Shown piece by piece: positions 14,901 to 28,550 of a DNA stretch of 64,000 bases. A model generated the notes under the pieces. That model worked only from the letters and a program-made list of their open reading frames with translations. It searched no databases and was not told where the DNA came from. Location of the stretch: NCBI RefSeq assembly GCF_029227915.1, contig NC_079881.1, positions 2,728,001 to 2,792,000 of the forward strand, given 5' to 3'. The position numbers and the translations under genes were made by a program. The stretch comes from Hydractinia symbiolongicarpus. Lineage: Eukaryota > Cnidaria > Hydrozoa > Anthoathecata > Hydractiniidae. The stretch's first letter is position 1. Each line of letters opens with the position of its first letter.

Positions 14901-17283
14901 ACGAATATGTGACGCAACCTTTGTTGCTAAAACGGACTGATACCGTTAGATCGTCATTGAAAGGTAGTTCTTGAAACTGTCTCTGTTTTTTCAGGGCGCG
15001 ATAACGGCTAGGATTGGTCCCACAGTAAAAAATGACTTATTTATCCAAATTTTTAAATGAAGCGCTTCCACAGGGCCCAGTGTAATCGCTGAGTTCCAAC
15101 AATCTTGTCAAAGTAAGAAGAATGTTATCTCTTGGAGTCCAGTTATCTCACTTATCACATTTATAAGGTCACAGGCCAAAGTTAGTTCAACTAAGTCCCA
15201 CAGTCAATCATTTCATTGTTAAAAGCGATATAACTTAGTAATATCGGAAAAATGTCAGTAAATACATGTTGGTACGAATATGTGACGCAGCCGTTGTATC
15301 TCAAACGGATGGATACCGCCAGGAAGTCAATGAAAATTAGTTTTTGAAAATGTCTCTATTTCTTCAGTGCGTGTTAACGGCCAGGATTGGTCCTACAGTA
15401 AAAAAAGACTTATTGATTTAAATTTTTAAAAAAAGCGCCGCCAAAGCGCCCCGTGTATTCGCTAAGTTTCGACAATCATGTCAAATTAAGAAGAATGTTA
15501 TTCCTTGGAGTCCAATTGGCTCATTTATCGCATTTATAAGGTCACTGTCCAGAATCAGTTCAATTAAGTCCCACAGTCAATCACTTCACTGTTAAAAGGG
15601 ATACAACTTAGTAATATCGCAAAAATATCACAAAGTACATGTTGATACGAATATGTGACGCAACCTTTGTTGCTAAAACGGACTAATACCGTTAGAACGT
15701 CATTGAAAGGTAGGTCTTGAAACTGTCTCTATTTTTTCAGGGCGCGATAACGGCTAGGATTGGTCCCACAGTAAAAAATGGCTTATTTATCTAAATTTTT
15801 AAATGAAGCGCTTCCACAGGGCCCAGTGTAATCGCTGAGTTCCAACAATCTTGTCAAAGTAAGAAGAATGTTATCTCTTGGAGTCCAGTTATCTCACTTA
15901 TCACATTTATAAGGTCACAGGCCAAAGTTAGTTCAACTAAGTCCCACCGTCAATCATTTCATTGTTAAAAGCGATATAACTTAGTAATATCGGAAAAATG
16001 TCAGTAAATACATGTTGGTACGAATATGTGACGCAGCCGTTGTATCTCAAACGGATGGATATCGCCAGGAAGTCAATGAAATTTAGTTTTTGAGAATGTC
16101 TCTATTTCTTCAGTGCGTGCTAACGGCCAGGATTGGTCCTACAGTAAAAAAAGACTTATTGATTTAAATTTTTAAAAAAAGCGCTACCACAGAGAATAGT
16201 GTACTCGCTGAATTCCCGCAATCATCTAGAATGAAGAAGAATGTGATTCCTTGGAGTCCAATTGGCTCATTTATCGCATTTATAAGGTCACAGTCTAGAA
16301 TCAGTTCAGTTAAGTCCCACAGTCAATCGTTTCACTGTTAAAAGCGATGCAACATAGTGATAGCGGAAAAATATCGCTAAATACATGTTGGTACGAATAT
16401 GTGACGCAACCGTTGTAACTCAAACGGACTGATACCGCTAGAAAGTCATTGAAATGTAGCTTTTGAAACTGTCCCTATTTGTTCAGCGCGCGATAACGGC
16501 TAGGATTGGTCACACAGTAAAAAATGACTTATTTATCTCAATTTTTAAATGAAGCGCTTCCACAGCGCCCAGTGTAATCGCCTAGTTCCAACAATCATGT
16601 CAAAGTAAGAAGAATGTTATTTCTTGAAGTCTAGCTGGCTCAATTATCACATTTATAAGGTTACAGGCCAAAGTTAGTTGAATTAAGTCCCACAATGACT
16701 CATTTCATTGTTAAAATCGATATAACTTAGTAATATCGGAAAAATGTCACTAAATATATGTTGGTACGAGTATGTGACGCAGCCGTTGCATCTCAAACGG
16801 ATGGATACCGCCAGGAAGTCAATGAAATTTAGTTTTTGAGAATGTCTCTATTTCTTCAGTGCGTGCTAACGGCCAGGATTGGTCCTACAGTAAAAAAAGA
16901 CTTATTGATTTAAATTTTTGAAAAAAGCGCTACCACAGAGCATAGTGTACTCGCTGAATTCCAGCAATCATGTCGAATTAAGAAAAATGTTATTCCTCGG
17001 AGTCGAATTGGCTCATTTATCGCATTTATAAGGTCACAGTCCAGAATCAGTTCAATTAAGTCCCACAGTCAATCGCTTCACTGTTAAAAGCGATACAACT
17101 TAGTAATATTGGAAAAAAATCACTAAATACATGTTGCTACGAATATGTGACGCAACCGTTGTAACTCAAAGGGACTGATACCGTTAGAACGTCATTGAAA
17201 TGTAGTTTTTGAAACTGTCTCTATTTCTTCAGCGCGCGATAACGGCTAGGATTGGTCCCACAGTAAAAAATGACTTATTTATC
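11950..17283. repeat. Higher-order repeat block, offset 2,984 bp
   Basis: Roughly 11,950-14,299 recurs at 14,934-17,283. Markers are the AGAGAATAGTG monomer at 13,201 and 16,185, the GGTCACACAG variant near 13,525 and 16,509, and a GCGCCGCCAAAGCGCCCCG variant near 12,450 and 15,434. A third copy of the leading part starts near 14,510, so the arrangement is six monomers, two monomers, then six monomers again. The copies differ at only a few positions. Confidence 0.85.
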
Positions 17284-17499
17284 TCAATTTTTAAATGAAG
17301 CGCTTCCACAGGGCCCCATGTGATAATCGCTGAGTTCCAACAATCATGTCAAAGTATGAAGAATGCTATTTCTTGGAGTCCAGTTGGCTAACTTATCACA
17401 TTTATAAGGTCACAGGCCAAAGTTAGTTCAATTAAGTCCAACAGTCAATCATTTCATTGTTAAAATCGATATAACTTAGTAATATCGGAAAAATGTCAC

Positions 17500-20400
17500 T
17501 AAATACATGTTGGTACGAATATGTGACGCAGCCGTTGTATCTCAAACGGATCGATACCGCCAGGAAGTCAATGAAATTTAGTTTTTGAGAATGTCTCTAT
17601 TTCTTCAGTGCGTGCTAACGGCCAGGAATGGTCCTACAGTAAAAAAAGACTTATTGATCTAATATTTCTAAAAAAGTGCTTTCACAGAGCATAGTGTACT
17701 TGCTGAATTCCAGCAATCATCTCGAATTAAGAAGAATGTGATTCCTTGGAGTCCAATTGGCTCATTTATCGCATTTATAAGGTCACAGTCGAGAATCAGT
17801 TCAGTTAAGTCCCACAGTCAATCGTTTCACTGTTAATAGCGATGCAACATAGTAATAGCGGAAAAATATCGCTAAATACATGTTGGTACGAATATATGAC
17901 GCAACCGTTGTAACTCAAACGGACTGATACCGCTAGAAAGTCATTGAAATTTAGTTTTTGAAACTGTCTCTATTTCCTCAGCGCGCGATAACGGTTACGA
18001 TTGGTCCCACAGCAAAAATGACTTATTTATCTCAATTTTTAAATGAACCGCTTCCACAGCGCCCAGTGTAATCGCTGATTTCCAAAATCATGTCAAAGTA
18101 AGAAGAATGTTATTTCTTGGAGTCCAGTTGGCCAACTTATCACATTTATAAGGTCACAGGCCAAAGTTAGTTCAATTAAGTCCCACAGTCAATCATTTCA
18201 TTGTTAAAAGCGATATAACTTATTAATATCGGAAAAATGTCACTAAATAAATGTTGGTACGAATATGTGACGCAACCGTTGTAACTCAAACGGACTGATA
18301 CCGCTAGAAAGTCATTGAAATGTAGTTTTTGAAACTTTCTCTATTTCTTCAGCGCGCGATAACGGCTAGGATTGGTCCCACAGTAAAAAATGACTTATTT
18401 ATCTAAATTTTTAAATGAAGTCCTTCCACAGCGCCCAGGGTAATCTCTGATTTCCAACAATCAAGTCAAAGTAAGAAGAATAATATTTCTTGAAGTCCAG
18501 TTGGCTAACTTATCACATTTTTAAGGTCACAGACCAAAGTTAGTTCAATTAAGTCCCACAGTCAATCATTTCATTGTTAAAAGCGATATAACTTAGTAAT
18601 ATCGGAAAAATATCACTAAATACATGTTGGTACGAATATGTAACGCAGCCGTTGTATCTCAAACGGATTGATACTGCCACGAAGTCAGTGAGATTTAGTT
18701 TTTGAGAATGCCTCTATTTCTTCAGTGCGTGCTAACGGCCAGGATTGGTACCACAGTAAAAAAAGACTTATTTATCTAAATTTTTAAAAAAAGCGCTACC
18801 ACAGAGCAGAGTGTACTCGCTGAATTCCAGCAATCATGTCGAATTAAGAAAAATGTTATTCCTTGGAGTCCAATTGGCTCATTTATCGCATTTATAAAGC
18901 CACAGTCCAGAATCAGTTCAATTAAGTCCCACAGTCAATCGCTTCACTGTTAAAAGCGATACAACTTAGTAATATTGGAAAAAAATCACTAAATACATGT
19001 TGGTACGAATATGTGACGCAACTGTTGTATCTCAAACGGACTGATACCGTTAGAACGTCATTGAACGTCATTGTTAAAAGCGATATAACTTAGTAATATC
19101 GGAAAAATATCACTAAATACATGTTGGTACGAATATGTAACGCAGCCGTTGTATCTCAAACGGATTGATACTGCCACGAAGTCAGTGAGATGTAGTTTTT
19201 GAGAATGCCTCTATTTCTTCAGTGCGTGCTAACGGCCAGGATTGGTACCACAGTAAAAAAAGACTTATTTATCTAAATTTTTAAAAAAAGCGCTACCACA
19301 GAGCAGAGTGTACTCGCTGAATTCCAGCAATCATGTCGAATTAAGAAAAATGTTATTCCTTGGAGTCCAATTGGCTCATTTATCGCATTTATAAGGTCAC
19401 AGTCCAGAATCAGTTCAATTAAGTCCCACAGTCAATCGCTTCACTGTTAAAAGCGATACAACTTAGTAATATTGGAAAAAAATCACTAAATACATGTTGG
19501 TACGAATATGTGACGCAACCGTTGTAACTCAAACGGACTGATACCGTTAGAACGTCATTGAAATGTATTTTATGAAACAGTCTCTATTTCTCCAGCGCGC
19601 GATAACGGCTAGGATTGGTCCCACAGCAAAAAATGATTTATTTATCTCAATTTTTAAATGAAGCGCTTCCACAGCGCCCAGTATAATCGCTGATTTCCAA
19701 CAATCATGTCAAAGTAAAAAGAATGTTATTTCTTGGAGTCCAGTTGGCTAACTTATCACATTTATAAGGTCACAGGCCAAAGTTAGTTCAATTAAGTCCA
19801 ACAGTCAATCATTTCATTGTTAAAATCGATATAACTTAGTAATATCGGAAAAATGTCACTAAATACATGTTGGTACGAATTTGTGACGCAACCGTTGTAA
19901 CTCAAACGGACTGATACCGCTAGGAAGTTATGTAAATGTAGTTTTTGAAACTGTCCCTATTTCTTCAGCGCGCGATAACGGCTAGGATTGGTCCCAAAGT
20001 AAAAAATGACTTATTTATTTAAATTTTTAAATGAAGCGCTTCCACAGGGCCCAGTGTAATCGCTGATTTCCAACAATCAAGTCAAAGTAAGAAGAATGTT
20101 ATTTCTTGGAGTCCAGTTGGCTAACTTATCACATTTATAAGGTCACAGACCAAAGTTAGTTCAATTAAGTCCCACAGTCAATCATTTCATTGTTAAAAGC
20201 GATATAACTTAGTAATATCGGAAAAATGTCAGTAAATACATGTTGGTACGAATATGTGACGCAGTCGTTGTATCTCAAACGGATCGATACCGCCAGGAAG
20301 TCAATGAAATTTAGTTTTTGAGAATGTCTCTATTTCTTTAGTGCGTGCTAACGGCCAGGAATGGTCCTACAGTAAAAAAAGACTTATTGATCTAATATTT

Positions 20401-22480
20401 CTAAAAAAGTGCTTTCACAGAGCATAGTGTACTTGCTGAATTCCAGCAATCATCTCGAATTAAGAAGAATGTGATTCCTTGGAGTCCAATTGGCTCATTT
20501 ATTGCATTTATAAGGTCACAGTCGAGAATCAGTTCAGTTAAGTCCCACAGTCAATCGTTTCACTGTTAATAGCGATGCAACATAGTAATAGCGGAAAAAT
20601 ATCGCTAAATACATGTTGGTACGAATATATGACGCAACCGTTGTAACTCAAACGGACTGATACCGCTAGAAAGTCATTGAAATTTAGTTTTTGAAACTGT
20701 CTCTATTTCCTCAGCGCGCGATAACGGTTAGGATTGGTCCCACAGCAAAAATGACTTATTTATCTCAATTTTTAAATGAACCGCTTCCACAGCGCCCAGT
20801 GTAATCGCTGATTTCCAAAATCATGTCAAAGTAAGAAGAATGTTATTTCTTGGAGTCCAGTTGGCCAACTTATCACATTAATAAGGTCACAGGCCAAAGT
20901 TAGTTCAATTAAGTCCCACAGTCAATCATTTCATTGTTAAAAGCGATATACCTTATTAATATCGGAAAAATGTCACTAAATAAATGTTGGTACGAATATG
21001 TGACGCAACCGTTGTAACTCAAACGGACTGATACCGCTAGAAAGTCATTGAAATGTAGTTTTTGAAACTGTCTCTATTTCTTCAGCGCGCGATAACGGCT
21101 AGGATTGGTCCCACAGTAAAAAATGACTTATTTATCTAAATTTTTAAATGAAGTGCTTCCACAGCGCCCAGGGTAATCTCTGATTTCCAACAATCAAGTC
21201 AAAGTAAGAAGAATGTTATTTCTTGGAGTCCAGTTGGCTAACTTATCACATTTTTAAGGTCACAGACCAAAGTTAGTTCAATTAAGTCCCACAGTCAATC
21301 ATTTCATTGTTAAAAGCGATATAACTTAGTAATATCGGAAAAATATCACTAAATACATGTTGGTACGAATATGTAACGCAGTCGTTGATTCTCAAACGGA
21401 TTGATACTGCCACGAAGTCAGTGAGATTTAGTTTTTGAGAATGCCTCTATTTCTTCAGTGCGTGCTAACGGCCAGGATTGGTACCACAGTAAAAAAAGAC
21501 TTATTTATCTAAATTTTTAAAAAAAGCGCTACCACAGAGCAGAGTGTACTCGCTGAATTCCAGCAATCATGTCGAATTAAGAAAAATGTTATTCCTTGGA
21601 GTCCAATTGGCTCATTTATCGCATTTATAAAGCCACAGTCCAGAATCAGTTCAATTAAGTCCCACAGTCAATCGCTTCACTGTTAAAAGCGATACAACTT
21701 AGTAATATTGGAAAAAAATCACTAAATACATGTTGGTACGAATATGTGACGCAACCGTTGTATCTCAAACGGACTGATACCGTTAGAACGTCATTGAACG
21801 TCATTGTTAAAAGCGATATAACTTAGTAATATCGGAAAAATATCACTAAATACATGTTGGTACGAATATGTAACGCAGCCGTTGTATCTCAAACGGATTG
21901 ATACTGCCACGAAGTCAGTGAGATTTAGTTTTTGAGAATGCCTCTATATCTTCAGTGCGTGCTAACGGCCAGGATTGGTACCACAGTAAAAAAAGACTTA
22001 TTTATCTAAATTTTTAAAAAAAGCGCTACCACAGAGCAGAGTGTACTCGCTGAATTCCAGCAATCATGTCGAATTAAGAAAAATGTTATTCCTCGGAGTC
22101 CAATTGGCTCATTTATCGCATTTATAAGGCCACAGTCCAGAATCAGTTCAATTAAGTCCCACAGTCAATCGCTTCACTGTTAAAAGCGATACAACTTAGT
22201 AATATTGGAAAAAAATCACTAAATACATGTTGGTACGAATATGTGACGCAACCGTTGTAACTCAAACGGACTGATACCGTTAGAACGTCATTGAAATGTA
22301 TTTTATGAAACAGTCTCTATTTCTCCAGCGCGCGATAACGGTTAGGATTGGTCCCACAGTAAAAAATGATTTATTTATCTCAATTTTTAAATGAAGCGCT
22401 TCCACAGCGCCCAGTATAATCGCTGATTTCCAACAATCATGTCAAAGTAAAAAGAATGTTATTTCTTGGAGTCCAGTTGG
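17500..22480. repeat. Higher-order repeat, 2,733 bp, containing a truncated monomer
   Basis: Two copies are offset by exactly 2,733 bp: GGATCGATAC at 17,548 and 20,281, the truncation junction at 19,071 and 21,804, and AAATGTATTT at 19,561 and 22,294. That is seven monomers plus a ~122-bp fragment. The fragment lost about 251 bp and has a duplicated AACGTCATTG at its junction. Because both copies carry the same junction, the truncation came before the duplication of the block. Confidence 0.85.
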
Positions 22481-25400
22481 CCAACTTATCACATTTATAA
22501 GGTCACAGGCCAAAGTTAGTTCAATTAAGTCCCACAGTCAATCATTTCATTGTTAAAAGCGATGCAACTTAGTAATATCGGAAAAATGTCACTATATAAA
22601 TGTTGGTACGAATATGTGACGCAACCGTTGTAACTCAAACGGACTGATACTGCTAGAAAGTCATTGAAATGTAATTTTTGAAACTGTCTCTATTTCTTCA
22701 GCGCGAGATAACGGCTAGGATTGGTCCCACAGTAAAAAATGACTTATTTATCTAAATTTTTAAATGAAGTGCTTCCACAGCGCCCAGGGTAATCGCTGAT
22801 TTTCAACAATCAAGTCAAAGTAAGAAGAATGTTATTTCTTGGAGTCCAGTTGGCTAACTTATCACATTTTTAAGGTCAAAGACCAAAGTTAGTTCAATTA
22901 AGTCCCACAGTCAATCATTTCATTGTTAAAAGCGATATAACTTAGTAATATCGGAAAAATGTCACTAAATAAATGTTGGTACGAATAAGTGACGCCACCG
23001 TTGTAACTCAAACGGACTGATACCGCTAGAAAGTCATTGAAATGTAGTTTTTGAAACTGTCTCTATTTCTTCAGCGCGCGATAACGGCTAGGATTGGTCC
23101 CACAGTAAAAAATGACTTATTTATCTAAATTTTTAAATGAAGTGCTTCCACAGCGCCCAGGGTAATCGCTGATTTCCAACAATCAAGTCAAAGTAAGAAG
23201 AATGTTATTTCTTGGAGTCCAGTTGGCTAACTTATCACATTTTTAAGGTCACAGACCAAAGTTAGTTCAATTAAGTCCCACAGTCAATCATTTCATTGTT
23301 AAAAGCGATATAACTTAGTAATATCGGAAAAATATCACTAAATACATGTTGGTACGAATATGTAACGCAGCCGTTGTATCTCAAACGGATTGATACTGCC
23401 ACGAAGTCAGTGAGATGTAGTTTTTGAGAATGCCTCTATTTCTTCAGTGCGTGCTAACGGCCAGGATTGGTACCACAGTAAAAAAAGACTTATTTATCTA
23501 AATTTTTAAAAAAAGCGCTACCACAGAGCAGAGTGTACTCGCTGAATTCCAGCAATCATGTCGAATTAAGAAAAATGTTATTCCTTGGAGTCCAATTGGC
23601 TCATTTATCGCATTTATAAGGCCACAGTCCAGAATCAGTTCAATTAAGTCCCACAGTCAATCGCTTCACTGTTAAAAGCGATACAACTTAGTAATATTGG
23701 AAAAAAATCACTAAATACATGTTGGTACGAATATGTGACGCAACCGTTGTAACTCAAACGGACTGATACCGTTAGAACGTCATTGAAATGTATTTTATGA
23801 AACAGCCTCTATTTCTTCAGCGCGCGATAACGGCCAGCATTGGTTCCACAGTAAAAAAAGACTTATTTATCTAAGTTTTTGAAAAAAGCACTACACAGAG
23901 CATAGTGTACTTGCTGAATTCCAGCAATCATATCAAATTAAGAAGAATGTTATTCCGTGGAGTCCAATTGGCTCATTTATCGCATTTATAAGGCCACAGT
24001 CCAGAATCAGTTCAATTAAGTCCCACAGTCAATCGCTTCACTGTTAAAAGCGATACAACTTAGTAATATTGGAAAAAAATCACTAAATACATGTTGGTAC
24101 GAATATCTCACGCAACCGTTGTAACTCAAACGGGCTGATACCGTTAGAACGTCATTGAAATGTATTTTATGAAACAGTCTCTATTTCTTCAGCGCGCGAT
24201 AACGGCTAGGATTGGTCCCACAGTAAAAAATGATTTATTTATCTCAATTTTTAAATGAAGCGCTTCCACAGCCCCCAGTGTAATCGCTGAGTTCCAGCAA
24301 TCATGTCAAAGTAAGAAGAATATTATTTTTTGGAGTCCAGTTGGCTCACTTATCACATTTATATGGTCAAAGGCCAAAGTTAGTTCAACTAAGTCCCACA
24401 GTCAATCATTTCATTGTTAAAAGCGATATAACTTAGTAATATTGGAAAAATGTCACAAAATACATGCTGGTACGAATATTTGACGCAACCGTTGTGTCTG
24501 AAACGGATTGATACCGTCAAGAAGTCAGTGAGATGTAGTTTTTGAGAATGTCTCTATTTCTTCAGTGCGTGCTAACGGCCAGCATTGGTTCCCCAGTAAA
24601 AAAAGACTTATTTATCTAAGTTTTTGAAAAAAGCACTACCACAGAGCATAGTGTGCTCGCTGAATTCCAGCAATCATATCAAATTAAGAAGAATGTTATT
24701 CCTTGGAGTCCAATTGGCTCATTTATCGCATTTATAAGGCCACAGTCCAGAATCAGTTCAATTAAGTCCCACAGTCAATCGCTTCACTGTTAAAAGCGAT
24801 ACAACTTAGTAATATTGAAAAAAAATCACTAAATACATGTTGGTACGAATATGTGACGCAACCGTTGTAACTCAAACGGACTGATACCGTTAGAACGTCA
24901 GTGCAATGTATTTTATGAAACAGTCTCTATTTTTTCAGCGCGCGATAACGGCTAGGATTGGTCCCACAGTAAAAAATGATTTATTTATCTCAATTTTTAA
25001 ATGAAGCGCTTCCACAGCGCCCAGTGTAATCGCTGATTTCCAACAATCATGTCAAAGTAAGAAGAATGTTATTTCTTGGAGTCCAGTTGGCCAACTTATC
25101 ACATTTATAAGGTCACAGGCCAAAGTTAGTTCAATTAAGTCCCACAGCCAATCATTTCATTGTTAAAAGCGATATAACTTAGTAATATCGGAAAAATGTC
25201 ACTAAATAAATGTTGGTACGAATATGTGACGCAACCGTTGTAACTCAAACGGACTGATACCGCTAGAAAGTCATTGAAATGTAGTTTTTGAAACTGTCTC
25301 TATTTCTTCAGCGTGCGATAACGGCTAGGATTGGTCCTACAGTAAAAAATGACTTATTTATCTAAATTTTTAAATGAAGTGCTTCCACAGCGCCCAGGGT

Positions 25401-25999
25401 AATCGCTGATTTCCAACAATCAAGTCAAAGTAAGAAGGATGTTATTTCTTGGAGTCCAGTTGGCTAACTTATCACATTTTTAAGGTCACAGACCAAAGTT
25501 AGTTCAATTAAGTCCCACAGTCAATCATTTCATTGGTAAAAGCGATATAACTTAGTAATATCGGAAAAATATCACTAAATACATGTTGGTACGAATATGT
25601 AACGCAGCCGTTGTATCTCAAACGGATTGATACTGCCACGAAGTCAGTGAGATGTAGTTTTTGAGAATGCCTCTATTTCTTCAGTGCGTGCTAACGGCCA
25701 GGATTGGTACCACAGTAAAAAAAGACTTATTTATCTAAATTTTTAAAAAAAGCGCTACCACAGAGCAGAGTGTACTCGCTGAATTCCAGCAATCATGTCG
25801 AATTAAGAAAAATGTTATTCCTTGGAGTCCAATTGGCTCATTTATCGCATTTATAAGGCCACAGTCCAGAATCAGTTCAATTAAGTCCCACAGTCAATCG
25901 CTTCACTGTTAAAAGCGATACAACTTAGTAATATTGGAAAAAAATCACTAAATACATGTTGGTACGAATATGTGACGCAACCGTTGTAACTCAAACGGA

Positions 26000-28550
26000 C
26001 TGATACCGTTAGAACGTCATTGAAATGTATTTTATGAAACAGTCTCTATTTCTTCAGCGCGCGATAACGGCCAGCATTGGTTCCACAGTAAAAAAAGACT
26101 TATTTATCTAAGTTTTTGAAAAAAGCACTACCACAGAGCATAGTGTACTTGCTGAATTCCAGCAATCATATCAAATTAAGAAGAATGTTATTCCTTGGAG
26201 TCCAATTGGCTCATTTATCGCATTTATAAGGCCACAGTCCAGAATCAGTTCAATTAAGTCCCACAGTCAATCGCTTCACTGTTAAAAGCGATACAACTTA
26301 GTAATATTGGAAAAAAATCACTAAATACATGTTGGTACGAATATGTCACGCAACCGTTGTAACTCAAACGGGCTGATACCGTTAGAACGTCATTGAAATG
26401 TATTTTATGAAACAGTCTCTATTTCTTCAGCGCACGATAACGGCTAGGATTGGTCCCACAGTAAAAAATGATTTATTTATCTCAATTTTTAAATGAAGCG
26501 CTTCCACAGCCCCCAGTGTAATCGCTGAGTTCCAGCAATCATGTCAAAGTAAAAAGAATATTATTTTTTGGAGTCCAGTTGGCTCACTTATCACATTTAT
26601 ATGGTCAAAGGCCAAAGTTAGTTCAACTAAGTCCCACAGTCAATCATTTCATTGTTAAAAGCGGTATAACTTAGTAATATTGGAAAAATGTCACAAAATA
26701 CATGCTGGTACGAATATTTGACGCAACCGTTGTGTCTGAAACGGATTGATACCGCCAAGAAGTCAGTGAGATGTAGTTTTTGAGAATGTCTCTATTTCTT
26801 CAGTGCGTGCTAACGGCCAGCATTGGTTCCCCAGTAAAAAAAGACTTATTTATCTAAGTTTTTGAAAAAAGCACTACCACAGAGCATAGTGTACTCGCTG
26901 AATTCCAGCAATCATATCAAATTAAGAAGAATGTTATTCCTTGGAGTCCAATTGGCTCATTTATCGCATTTATAAGGCCACAGTCCAGAATCAGTTCAAT
27001 TAAGTCCCACAGTCAATCGCTTCACTGTTAAAAGCGATACAACTTAGTAATATTGGAAAAAAATCACTAAATACATGTTGGTACGAATATGTCACGCAAC
27101 CGTTGTAACTCAAACGGGCTGATACCGTTAGAACGTCATTGAAATGTATTTTATGAAACAGTCTCTATTTCTTCAGCGCGCGATAACGGCTAGGATTGGT
27201 CCCACAGTAAAAAATGATTTATTTATCTCAATTTTTAAATGAAGCGCTTCCACAGCCCCCAGTGTAATCGCTGAGTTCCAGCAATCATGTCAAAGTCAAA
27301 AGAATATTATTTTTTGGAGTCCAGTTGGCTCACTTATCACATTTATATGGTCAAAGGCCAAAGTTAGTTCAACTAAGTCCCACAGTCAATCATTTCATTG
27401 TTAAAAGCGATATATCTTAGTAATATTGGAAAAATGTCACAAAATACATGCTGGTACGAATATTTGACGCAACCGTTGTGTCTGAAACGGATTGATACCG
27501 CCAAGAAGTCAGTGAGATGTAGTTTTTGAGAATGTCTCTATTTCTTCAGTGCGTGCTAACGGCCAGCATTGGTTCCCCAGTAAAAAAAGACTTATTTATC
27601 TAAGTTTTTGAAAAAAGCACTACCACAGAGCATAGTGTACTCGCTGAATTCCAGCAATCATATCAAATTAAGAAGAATGTTATTCCTTGGAGTCCAATTG
27701 GCTCATTTATCGCATTTATAAGGCCACAGTCCAGAATCAGTTCAATTAAGTCCCACAGTCAATCGCTTCACTGTTAAAAGCGATACAACTTAGTAATATT
27801 GGAAAAAAATCACTAAATACATGTTGGTACGAATATGTCACGCAACCGTTGTAACTCAAACGGGCTGATACCGTTAGAACGTCATTGAAATGTATTTTAT
27901 GAAACAGTCTCTATTTCTTCAGCGCGCGATAACGGCTAGGATTGGTCCCACAGTAAAAAATGATTTATTTATCTCAATTTTTAAATGAAGCGCTTCCACA
28001 GCCCCCAGTGTAATCGCTGAGTTCCAGCAATCATGTCAAAGTAAAAAGAATATTATTTTTTGGAGTCCAGTTGGCTCACTTATCACATTTATATGGTCAA
28101 AGGCCAAAGTTAGTTCAACTAAGTCCCACAGTCAATCATTTCATTGTTAAAAGCGATATATCTTAGTAATATTGGAAAAATGTCACAAAATACATGCTGG
28201 TACGAATATTTGACGCAACCGTTGTGTCTGAAACGGATTGATACCGCCAAGAAGTCAGTGAGATGTAGTTTTTGAGAATGTCTCTATTTCTTCAGTGCGT
28301 GCTAACGGCCAGCATTGGTTCCCCAGTAAAAAAAGACTTATTTATCTAAGTTTTTGAAAAAAGCACTACCACAGAGCATAGTGTACTCGCTGAATTCCAG
28401 CAATCATATCAAATTAAGAAGAATGTTATTCCTTGGAGTCCAATTGGCTCATTTATCGCATTTATAAGGCCACAGTCCAGAATCAGTTCAATTAAGTCCC
28501 ACAGTCAATCGCTTCACTGTTAAAAGCGATACAACTTAGTAATATTGAAA
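26000..28550. repeat. Two-monomer higher-order repeat, 746 bp
   Basis: The variant CATGCTGG with GAATATTTGACGC occurs at 26,702, 27,448 and 28,194, exactly 746 bp apart. It alternates with a second subtype that carries GTCACGCAACCG and ends in TTTTATGAAACAG. An older related copy sits near 24,474. Confidence 0.8.
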
